Origin: Populus alba
Taxonomy: Eukaryota > Streptophyta > Magnoliopsida > Malpighiales > Salicaceae
DNA length: 64,000 nt
Assembly: GCF_005239225.2 (NCBI RefSeq)
Contig: NC_133297.1
Span: forward strand, 22,233,882-22,297,881
Reading direction: 5' to 3'
Made by a program: the position numbers and the translations under genes. The notes under the pieces are model-generated. The model made no database searches. It saw only the letters and a program-made list of their open reading frames with translations, and was not told the DNA's origin. Shown here in pieces: positions 55,736 through 64,000 of this stretch (the first letter of the stretch is position 1; each line of letters starts with the position of its first letter).

Positions 55736-56159
55736 ACTTCAAATAGATCGAGACTAGTTCCAATTAAAAGATATCATGCATACCTATAGCTTTTATGAAG
55801 ACACTAACTCCAAACTCTTAATAGGTTGACAATAATTCTTTTGAGATTCCTATTTATAATTATCATAAAATATTTCTCTGAATTTCTTACTACTTTCAGT
55901 CCCAATAACGTGATTGTGCATAAGGATTATATTGAAATTCAGTGTTTCTCATGCAAAGGGTCACACATTGATTTATTTGACATTTCCTTCTATTTTACAC
56001 ATAATATCACCTAATTTACAAAATTTTATCCTTCAAATTATTACTTTTACCTGGTCAGGGAGTTTTCATGATTTATCATTAACTAATATTTCACATACTA
56101 TTTTATTACTTTAGCTTCTCTGAATTTTAAATTAATCTTTTGGAAATGTTCACCCCAAC
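55736..56159. other. Unassigned AT-rich DNA at the broken right edge of copy 2
   Basis: Pol similarity ends near 55735. No recognisable gene or repeat follows until the Tat-like LTR features begin. The true junction may lie anywhere in this stretch. Confidence 0.4.
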
Positions 56160-56254
56160 TCATAAGATTTTCTCCCTAATTTATTATTTTTCAATTAATA
56201 GCTACCCTATTTAACCCAGATTTATCTATTTTGACTGGAGGTTTACATGATAGA

Positions 56255-56400
56255 CATAATCTTCTTGGTACTATATGCACCAATCTCCAAGGGATGAATG
56301 TGATATCCTTAATGCTATATGCATCACTCTTTAAGGGATGAATGTGATATCCTTAATGCTATATACACCACTCTCTAAGGGATAAACTTGATCTCCCTAG
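56255..56400. repeat. Tandem repeat, about 48 bp x 3
   Basis: GGGATGAATGTGATATCCTT and AATGCTATATGCA(T/C)CACTCT recur at about 48-base steps from 56268 to 56385, with the third unit diverged. Confidence 0.85.
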
Positions 56401-56964
56401 TATAGATAGCAATATCATCTAATCACCACTCTTCGGTAAGAGAGTTCTCATGCCCTGTAAAAAATAAAAAAAAAATTTAAAATTAATGATTATGATGACC
56501 ACTCTTTAGTAAAGGGCTCCTAGGCTCTATGACAATGCTAGAAAAGCTACAGGCTCCCACTCTCTAGACAACCTATAATCACTTAGAAACTTCTAAGTAT
56601 AGGTTCACCCTTTTCAGGTTCCACACGACCACTTAGGAATTTGTATAAATGATGGGCATGGTATCCAAATCTCTTAGAATTTTTTTTAAGTGCATCTTCT
56701 TGGCATTTTACATCTAAAAGAATATCTTTTAGTCTAAAAGCATATTTTTCATTTTTTTCTGACTTACACTCCCTTTTTATAAGAGCAAAACTCATCTCTC
56801 TACCCAAACTGAGAGTTAATTAAAGTCTTTGCATAATATTTTATCTCAAAGACTAAATGTCTAATGATGAACTAAGATTTCATTAATATATCTTTACCAA
56901 AAAAAATGTTGAATCAAGAAAAACTTATGGGTATAAGTTATTCGGAAGACAAACATGCCTCAGT

Positions 56965-57355
56965 GAAAGCACATAGGGTCTGGTACTAGTTAGACCCAGC
57001 TGCAACTGGGCTTGGTAGCGCGCCAATCCCAGGAACATAGATAGACTTGACAGCACGCCAAACCCTAGCTGTTAGGGGCTTAGCCTCAGGCATTGGGTTC
57101 GACGCTGGTTAGACCTAGCCATAGATGGGCTTAGTAGTGCACCAAGCCCCGAGCATTGGGTTTGACACTGGTCGGATCCAGCCATAAATGGGTTTGATAT
57201 GGCACTAGGTCTGGCACTCACCAGACCCAGCCATGATTGGGCTTGGCAGTGCGCCAAGCCCCCACGTTGGGCCTGAAATTGGCCAGACCAAGTTGTGATG
57301 GGCTTGGCAGTGTGCCTAGCCTAAACACATTGGGTTTAGTGCTTGCTAGATTCAA
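56965..57355. repeat. GGCTTGGCAGTGCGCCAAGC-type tandem array
   Basis: Six or seven units of 50-65 bp combine (A/G)GACCCAGCCATGA(T/A), TGGGCTTGGCAGTGCGCCAA and GCCCC..ATTGGGTTTGACACTGG. Each contains the inverted pair CTTGGC...GCCAAG. Confidence 0.8.
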
Positions 57356-57622
57356 GAGATGATTGGGTTTAACACCATCAATTCTATAAATTTATATATA
57401 AAATCATAGATGAATTATTTTTCAACAAATAGGCTTAGTTATACAACTTTATACTCCACCAAGACCATTAGGTGTATTAAAGTCTTTCATGGGCAGTCAT
57501 TTCTCAATCCTTTAGCTGGATAAAATGAGTGGAATATAAACTCATAATACAACTCAAAATATCACAAAAATGAAGTTACACTTTAACCTTTTTTTTCTCC
57601 ATAAAGGACATAACTTATATGC

Positions 57623-57630
57623 TATAAATA
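57623..57630 (+). promoter_or_regulatory. TATA box in the Tat-like LTR
   Basis: TATAAATA in the context ATATGCTATAAATACACCAT, about 330 bases before the LTR end. Confidence 0.5.
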
Positions 57631-58182
57631 CACCATGAGATCTTCAGAATAAATGTTCACAATCTTTATTCTCTACCGCACATGTATTTTTATAACATCT
57701 CTTTCTAGAATATTATTGTATTTTATCTCTCTAAAAAGATACTTATTTAAGTATTGGAGAGTCCCCACCTCCACTAAAAAAGATTTTTTGTAAGTACTAG
57801 CCACAAGTCATCTTGACACACTAAGTACCAAGTATAAGCCATCAACTATCTTGGATAGGAAAAATGGATGAAATTACTAGAACCAATTGATTAACTAAGT
57901 ATCCAATCCTAAAATTCTATTTCTAGATTACTTGGATTTTTTGGGATATCATCTCTCGTGAATCATGATTTAATGCTCCTTGAGATGCATATTAACTACG
58001 AATAAATCTCAACATAAATCAATTGAATAGAGAACCGTCGCTGATAAAGTAAGTTAACATATCATTTGGCACCCAGAAAAAAATAAAGCTTTCCGAAGCC
58101 AAGTGACTTGATAAAAGTATAAACAAGCAACGCAGCAGTAATGACAAAGTATTTAAATCTCAATGAAGCTTGATTTCGTGTT

Positions 58183-59056
58183 CTAGACCGGACTGCTGAT
58201 CTTTGAGAGTCCCTTTTTCTTAAGAGCACCTGTGTTACTGGATGCACATGGACCCACCTTGAAGCACTTTCTTATGTTCAGAGGACTCTCTGATTTACCC
58301 TGATTTGCAATAACCTTGGTTTCAGCAGGCTTCGTCGGCTCAGAATTACAACTTTTCAAAGTCAAGGTTCTTTCATTCTTCCATTTGTTTCTCTTCCCAA
58401 TTATCCCGTCATTGTCTGCAAGCAAATCCATGTAAAAACTAGCAATCCGCAGTTGAAAAACTAGGTACACCTTCAATAGCGAGAAATATTTCAATTTAGA
58501 GGAATGATGTAAACAAGATACCAGGACTAGACAAGACTGCTCGAGGACGCAATGCTGATTTGGCTCCGAGACTAAGTTTTCTGTTCTCTCCAATACGTCT
58601 GTTGTCCTTCAATTTGCCTGCAAGTAGTATTCTGTCAGTACTCATGGCAACAATGTTTCTGCATCAAACACCGGCAGAACAGCACCATGTCTTAAATAAT
58701 GCAAGGGAGAGTGAACCTTTGGATGCAGAAAATGGCTGTGCTTTCAAGTTTCTGACGAAATAAGGCTTTGCAAATCTTGCCATTGAAGGTGAAGAATCAC
58801 TTTGATTTTCTTCTTCTGCAAGAAGTTCAGGTAGTTTTGAATTAAATTAACTCTCCAAGGCTGCAACCTACCAATAATATTTCATTTAGTTATACTATCT
58901 AGCGAGTAGCTAATACCTGAAGCGTGGGGACCATAACCTTCCACAGATGGAGATTCACTTTTAACCCTTAAAGAAGGCGTAGATACATGACCATTTGGGG
59001 GGGAGGATTCCTCATCTTCTTCCTGTTTCCTCACCTTGATCTTTGGATACACTTGG
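58183..59056 (-). CDS. Host gene of unknown function, last four exons
   Basis: Four exons on the minus strand join cleanly: about 59056-58917, 58815-58717, 58617-58522 and 58415-58183. All three introns have GT/AG borders (donors GTATTA, GTTCAC, GTATCT; acceptors TTGCAG, TTGCAG, TTGCAG) and all are phase 1. The reading frame stays open to a TAG at 58183. The product contains VYPKIKVRKQEEDEESSP, SMARFAKPYFVRNLKAQPFS and LRPRAVLSSP leading into DNDGIIGKR, then a basic, Ser/Lys-rich C-terminus. The PRAVLSSPDND stretch reminds me of an uncharacterised conserved plant family, but I cannot name it. It has no membrane segment. The 5' exon is not fixed: an ATG at 59204 (MKTETGQSNIVHPF) is a candidate, but its phase does not fit the next acceptor. 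Confidence 0.6.
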
Positions 59057-59799
59057 AAATCCAAAAACAAAACATTCCACGTTAGGCAAAGCAGAATTTT
59101 TCACAAAGTTACGATGAAGAGAACATAATTCCAGGACAATTAAAAGCCTACTTCTTTTGTGTAAATGGATGAACAATATTAGACTGCCCAGTTTCAGTTT
59201 TCATCAACGGTAATGGAAATAAAAGAAAAGGCTTTTAAATGGTCACTTTGAGGCTGCGTTTTAAAATACGTCAGAATTGGAGTTCGTGAGAAAAGTAAAG
59301 AAAAGAAAAAAACATAAAAGAAAAGAAAACGCCAGCTTGGGAGACATCACACTCACTGTTTGGCCTTTGTTTTTTTTTTTTTTTTTGAAATTCGAATTCA
59401 AATGTGATGTTTTTTTCTGAAGGTGCCTCAAGGGTGGGGTTTGATTTGATTTAAAAGCAAGAAGTTGTTCACGAGGACCATGGCTAGACAGCATTAATGC
59501 TTGGATGAGCTTGTGAAAAGTGAAATAGAAGCAAAGGGTACCAGAGGAAATGAAAATTAAAGTTCCATTTTTCTGCTTTCTTTACTTCTAAACCAAGAAG
59601 AGATTCTGCAGCTGACACATTGGCAGTGAAACATGTGATTGAACTTTCTCTTTGAATTATGTTTCCGTTGCTGCGGGAGAACATTATCAAGGCATAACAC
59701 ACAAACTAGCAATATTTTTATTTTTTATAAAAAAAATTATTTATTTTTATTTTTTCAACGTATTTTGATAGTTCAAAAAATATAACAAATCAAAAAATA
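59057..59799. other. Upstream region of the host gene
   Basis: It may hold the first exon (ATG at 59204, or open frames around 59494-59261 and 59702-59484 on the minus strand) and the promoter. A T19-20 run lies near 59370. None of the possible first exons could be joined with confidence. Confidence 0.4.
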
Positions 59800-60235
59800 T
59801 ATTTTCATGACAACCATGGTTATCAAACCAGACTTAGGGTTGACCCGGCCAAAGGGTTGGGTCCTGGGTTACACGGGTTGACTTAGATCAAACCAAGAAA
59901 AATTAGAAAAAATATATTTAAGGTTTTAATATACTATATGAAAAAATTAAGAAATAATCAATGTGAATATAGATTATACATGTTGTAAACAATTAAGTTT
60001 AAAAGATTACATCAAAAGGTTTTTTTATCCTACATTGAAAAAACATAACATTTTTCTTGTGAGCATAGAGCATATATACAAGGGCTTCAAATCCCATATT
60101 GAAAAAATAAAATATTCTTCTAGTATTTATATAGTGAACTTTGAAATAAGTTAATAATCAACTGAAAAATATATAAAAAAAGAATGGGTCTCTAGGTAGG
60201 AGAAAAAAAATTGAAAAAAAAGGACTCTACTAGGT
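59800..60235. repeat. Repeat with GGGTTGACCCGG start
   Basis: CTTAGGGTTGACCCGGCC, GGGTTGGGTCCTGGGTTACA and CGGGTTGACTTAGATCAA are followed by an AT-rich body and then ACCGGGTCGCTCGAGTTCAA near 60240. This GGGTTGACCCGG style is common in dispersed repeats of woody dicots. No coding sequence is present. Confidence 0.5.
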
Positions 60236-61160
60236 TTTTACCGGGTCGCTCGAGTTCAAGGTTAACCAGGCAAGTGGGTCCTGATGGCAACATGGCCCAA
60301 CTTTAGTGGGTCCTGCTCGCAGCTCTGGGCTCATCGTTGTTGGGTCCTACTCACTACTCTAGGCCCACTGCTGCTTCCTGTTCACTACTCTAGGCCCACA
60401 GTTTTTGGGTCCTAGTGGAGGCAGGGCCCAACTTCAATGGATCCTGTTTCATTTGGGCCCAAAGTTGTTGGGACATGTTGGGCATCCAGACCCATTATCA
60501 TTGGGTCTGGCGGCAATGCCACATCCAATAAACTCGAGTCTTGGCAAAATGACCCAATAGCCGAGTATCCATCTGGACCCAAGATCATTGGGTCATGCTT
60601 GTCAAAAGGACCCAACAACTGGGTATCAATTTGGGCCCAACATTACTTGTAATAGGCCCAACATCATTAGGGATGCTTGACAGAAGAACCCGACATCATT
60701 AGATCATACTTGGCAGAACGACCCAGCAACTGGGCACACATTTATGCCCACCGCTATTGGGTCTTGCTCGTTGCTTTGGACTCACTACTGCTAAGTCCTG
60801 GTGGAGGCAAGGCCTATCTTCAGTGGGTTTTTCTTCAGTTAGGCCCACCGCTGCTAGGGCGTATTGGCACCTAAACCCATTATTATTGGATCTAGCGGCA
60901 ATGTCGGGCCCAAAAAACTTGGGTCTTGTCAGAAGGATCCAACAGTTGAGTATCCATCTAAGCCCAACGCTGATGTCAAGGACCCATCATCATTGGGTCA
61001 TGCTTGGTAGAATGACCTAGCAGTTAGGTGCCCATCTGGGCCCAACATCATTGGGTCATGCTTAGCAAAAGAACCCAGCAATGTTGGGTCTTGCTAACAA
61101 GAGGACCCGGCATCATTTGGGTCATGTTTGGCAAAATGACCTAGCAACGTTGGTCCAAAT
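60236..61160. repeat. Tandem array rich in GGGCCCAA / TTGGGTC motifs
   Basis: Short unit pieces such as TGGGCCCAACATCATTGGGT, CATGCTTGGCAGAA(C/T)GACC and CCCAGCAACTGGGTA recur irregularly over 900 bases. GGGCCCAA and its partner TTGGGTC give many small palindromes. A larger unit of about 430-450 bp seems to be repeated: GGTGGAGGCAAGGCC near 60800 resembles AGTGGAGGCAGGGCC near 60413, and ATT(A/G)TTGGATCTAGCGGCAATG near 60885 resembles the phrase near 60500. Confidence 0.75.
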
Positions 61161-61569
61161 AATATTATATTATAGTACTTATGATTTTTTTTAACGGATT
61201 TTATTGTTAAAAATTTCTCTTATATAATATGGATATATAAAGTAAATTATGTAAATAAAAAATTTATTTAGAACTCCATCAACTTTAATTTGACAATATT
61301 AGAATCATAATTTTTCGTAATGCTTTTATTTTGAAAAAAAACAATCAAGAGGAAAAAAAATAAAAATCTTAATTTGAAGTAAAGAGAAAAAAAAAATTTT
61401 TATTATTATTTTAAAAGCATTTTTGAAAGACAAAAACAAACATGCTTTAATAAGAAAATTCAACCCAACTTCAAATGAAAAAAATAAAATATCACCACCT
61501 AATTTTTGTACAATATAAAAAACAATTCATCTATTTATATACTTTTTATCGTATGAAATAGAAAAAAAT
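61161..61569. other. AT-rich non-coding DNA
   Basis: Long A and T runs; no gene or clear repeat was recognised. Confidence 0.5.
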
Positions 61570-62200
61570 ATTAAAGTCTTGGGTCTTGCTGGGGGAAGGA
61601 CCCAACTCTAATAAGTCTAGTAAGACCGAATGTTTTTAGGTCCCGGTGTATGCAAGACCCAACATTATTGGGTCTTGCTGCAATGACCAAGCAAGCCTTT
61701 AGACCCTAGGCATGCTGTTCTGCATACCTACTCGCCTAGGTCTGCAGCCAAGCGCGCATGTCTGGCCTTAGAAACCAAGGCATAACAGCTTAGCACCAAG
61801 TGTCTGCAGCCTAGGGCACGACCCCACCCCCTGCAACCTTTGGAACTCTTTGTTGTAGGGCATGGAAACCTAGTGCCAAGTGTCTACAGTTTGGGGCATG
61901 TAGCCCTACCTTGCCCCACCAAAATTTACACAGACCGTCTTCTCCAAAACCATTTCTTTAATGCCAAATGTATCCCAATGAAAAGACAACCCCACCATCC
62001 CCCTACAATGTTTGCACCCCTCTATGGCAAGGCATGCCAGCCTAGCGTTAGGTGTCTGTGTCTGCAGCCCCACCTTGCCCTACCAAAATTTACAATGACC
62101 ATTTTCTCCCAAACCATTTCTTTAATGCCAAATGCATCCCAATGAAGAAACAACCCCACCCTCCCCCTATAGTCTTTGCACCTCTCTATGGAAAGGACAA
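61570..62200. repeat. Imperfect tandem repeat, units of about 165-185 bp
   Basis: Units start at CCCCACC(C/A)(C/T)CC(C/A)CT near 61808, 61991 and 62154 (partial). Each holds CCTTGCCC(C/T)ACCAAAATTTA, AACCATTTCTTTAATGCCAA and ATCCCAATGAA. The overlapping ORFs at 61840-62237 are repeat products. Confidence 0.8.
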
Positions 62201-62986
62201 CTTTGTCATTACATTGCTACAATCCATTGTGCAATGAGTCTTGATCAACACGACTTTTTTCACATGATTTAGCTTTATATATATATATATATAAGACAAG
62301 AGTGAAATTCTTTATGTTGTTTACAGTCACCCAAGAGCCAACTTTAAGCCTAATTTTTCATCTCTTTATTGCTTGAGAAAATAATCTTATCCTATATGGC
62401 TTTTAAGTTCAAAACGTGATCTTTCAAAATTGTCCAACTATGCATACAATGTGGCTTTTAAGTTCAAAACGTGATCTTTCAAAACTGTCCAACTATGCAT
62501 ACAATGTAGTTTTCTATATAAAAATAAAAAATATATATGTTTGTTTTAATTTTAAAGCTTTCTAAGTGTCTGTTTGTGTTTCTAATGAGTCACAAACATG
62601 TGATAATTATTATTTATCTAGTTTTATGTCAAAGTAATTTATTTGGGTCTTAATTATGTTATCTTGGTGTTTTTCTAGACATGGAGGGTTGATTGAAGTA
62701 TATAAAGTTGAATCAAACAATGTATTGAGATCTTTTGGCAAAATATGAATTAAGAGTCTTTTGACTTGGCCTTTTGGAACAATATGAAGTTATGTATCTC
62801 CTTTTTGAGTGGTGGACTTATTCCTTAACTTTGTATCTCTACACTAGTAATTTTATTTATATATTTAGGGTGAGTTTGTTATTTATTTTTGTATCTCTTT
62901 GGTTTTGTACCTTAGAGTGGTGAGTGAAAATTATCATTTGTGTGAGAGACTTGCAACTTTTTGATTTCCATACCTTCACGGAATCA
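62201..62986 (+). repeat. Presumed LTR of the right-edge Ty3 element (left border unknown)
   Basis: The end ...CTTCACGGAATCA stands three bases before a primer-binding site, so this side is an LTR. A 55-bp unit (GGCTTTTAAGTTCAAAACGT GATCTTTCAAAA...) is tandemly doubled at 62397-62451 and 62452-62506. The left border was not found and may lie before 62200. Confidence 0.6.
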
Positions 62987-62988
62987 AG

Positions 62989-63001
62989 TTGGTATCAAAG
63001 C
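62989..63001 (+). other. Primer-binding site (initiator tRNA-Met type)
   Basis: TTGGTATCAAAGC follows the LTR end closely, the common form of this site in plant Ty3 elements. Confidence 0.8.
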
Positions 63002-63069
63002 TTTGGATTTACAACCATGGTTGTTTGTGGGTGTTACGTGCAAGAATTTAAGAGGGACATTCATGCTCT

Positions 63070-64000
63070 TAAAATGATGAAATGAGATGGAAAATCTAGC
63101 AACTTCAAGAGCATCTTGAACAATATGAGAATTGAGATAATGATGATGATGATAGGAATAACATTGAAATTAGTTCCTCTACCAATAATAAAGAGGATGT
63201 TAATCCTTTCCATCATAGACCATATAACAGTGATAGTGACAATTCTTCTTCTCAACATCAAAGAAGAATGAATATAAGACCTTATCAAGATTTTGACATG
63301 GGAGTTGATATTCCTAAATTTGAAGGGAAAATGCAACCTAAAGATTTCATTGATTGACTTCGAATTGTTGAGAGGATTTTTTATTTTAAAAAAGTATCTT
63401 AATGATTAAAAAAAAGAAAAAGAAGTAAATTTAATGGCTTTTAAGCCTAGAAAATATGCTTCCTTAAGGTGGGAGAATCTCAAGAAGGAAAGGGCTCATA
63501 AAAGCAGAAACAATATCAAGTCTTGGAAGAAGATGAAAAGAGAGATTAATAAGAGATTCTTTTCTGAACATTATCGACAATAGACTTTTATGAGGCAATC
63601 TAGACTGGTTGTAGAAGAGTATACAATGAAGTTTGAATTGCTCATGCTTAAGTGTGATATTGTTGTTATTATGGAGGAAGAGATAGCTAGTGAAGATGAC
63701 TTACTAAATGAATCAAATCAAGAAGATGAGGTGACTTATGTTAATCAAGGTGAGTTACTTATCATTTAGAGAAGTTTGAGTGTTGTTCATGATGAGAGTG
63801 AAGATTGCGTTCATTGCAATATTTTTTTACATATGTTGTAGTGCAAATGGGAAAGTTTGTGACAGGATCATTGATACTTGTGCTTGTGATAATATTGTAT
63901 CTACTGATATGGTGAACAAGTTATAGCTCAAGATGGAAAAACACCCTTAACCCTATAAACTAAGATGGCTAGAAAAGAAGCATGAATAAAAGGTACCAAA
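63070..64000 (+). pseudogene. Ty3/gypsy gag and protease remnant, cut by the window edge
   Basis: Forward frames show the gag domain: DMGVDIPKFEGKMQPKDFID near 63295-63350, then a stop, LMAFKPRKYASLRWENLKKE, SWKKMKREINKRFFSEHYRQ, a stop, and VVEEYTMKFELLMLKCDI. The zinc-knuckle part appears to be deleted, because EEIASEDD leads at once to EDEVTYVNQGELLII and a decayed protease start (CDRIIDTCACDNIVSTDMV near 63860-63920). Stops near 63118, 63355, 63400, 63581 and 63767 make it inactive. The rest lies beyond 64000. Confidence 0.85.

Larger units (their letters stand above)
56160..57965 (+). repeat. Tat-like LTR (left edge uncertain)
   Basis: It shares its last 130 bases with 22085-22215 (AGTATAAGCCATCAACTA..., TTACTTGGATTTTTTGGGAT). 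It has a TATA box at 57623-57630 and the GTATTGGAGAGTCCCCACCT phrase typical of Tat-clade leader DNA near 57755. Two tandem arrays lie inside. No primer site or gag follows, because host-gene sequence starts within about 200 bases, so it is a solo or truncated LTR. Confidence 0.6.

Noticed and set aside
56583..56807. 74-codon minus-strand ORF rich in Lys and Glu
   Set aside because: It sits inside the Tat-like LTR, is not matched by any family I know, and has no supporting signals.

Overview
This is nuclear DNA from a flowering plant, most likely a woody dicot. It is AT-rich, gene-poor and built almost entirely of nested transposable elements. There is Ty3/gypsy DNA of several clades (Tekay-, Tat-, Athila-type and others), a CACTA DNA transposon, an L1-type LINE, solo LTRs and tandem arrays. 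No bacterial features, rRNA or tRNA genes were seen. One 500-base run of N (14617-15116) is a scaffold gap. A poplar-like genome is a guess from repeat style only.

Layout. 1-1973: AT-rich DNA without a recognisable gene. 1974-13428: a decayed Tat-like element bounded by a CATGT duplication. Its left part holds the end of a Tekay-type element (integrase/chromodomain remnant plus a 4.0-kb LTR packed with tandem arrays). 13429-14616: old tandem duplications. 14617-15116: gap. 15117-20980: CACTA material with a broken Tnp2 transposase gene on the minus strand. 20981-22604: intergenic DNA and a Tat-like LTR end. 22605-55735: a nest of one Athila-like family (minus strand) with a Ty3 element, two solo LTRs, a LINE and a young family member inside it. 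55736-57965: a Tat-like LTR. 58183-59056: the only credible host gene, a four-exon gene of unknown function on the minus strand. 59800-62200: GGGCCCAA-rich and other tandem repeats. 62200-64000: LTR end, primer-binding site and gag/protease remnant of another Ty3 element.

The main discovery is the Athila-like family. Its youngest copy (43610-53161, minus strand) has two nearly identical 1.73-kb LTRs, perfect CATGG target duplications, a tRNA-Asp-type primer-binding site and a polypurine tract. Between pol and the 3' LTR it carries a complete intronless LOG-type gene (cytokinin riboside 5'-monophosphate phosphoribohydrolase family) and a second, unrecognised 186-residue ORF. Two older copies of the same family in the window also carry LOG (one full-length ORF at 40104-40757, one broken fragment near 25380-25688), so the cargo is inherited by the family. 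The young copy lacks reverse transcriptase, RNase H and the integrase core, yet keeps one 774-codon ORF across the deletions. It is probably non-autonomous and was mobilised in trans. The older copy still shows decayed RT, RNase H and integrase.

Order of events read from the nesting: family copy 1 (22605 onward) was hit by copy 2 (25689-55735). Copy 2 was hit by a Ty3 element (28514-39903, itself carrying solo LTRs at 32082-33910 and 35958-37584) and by a LINE (42454-53721). The LINE was hit by copy 3, the young LOG-carrying element.
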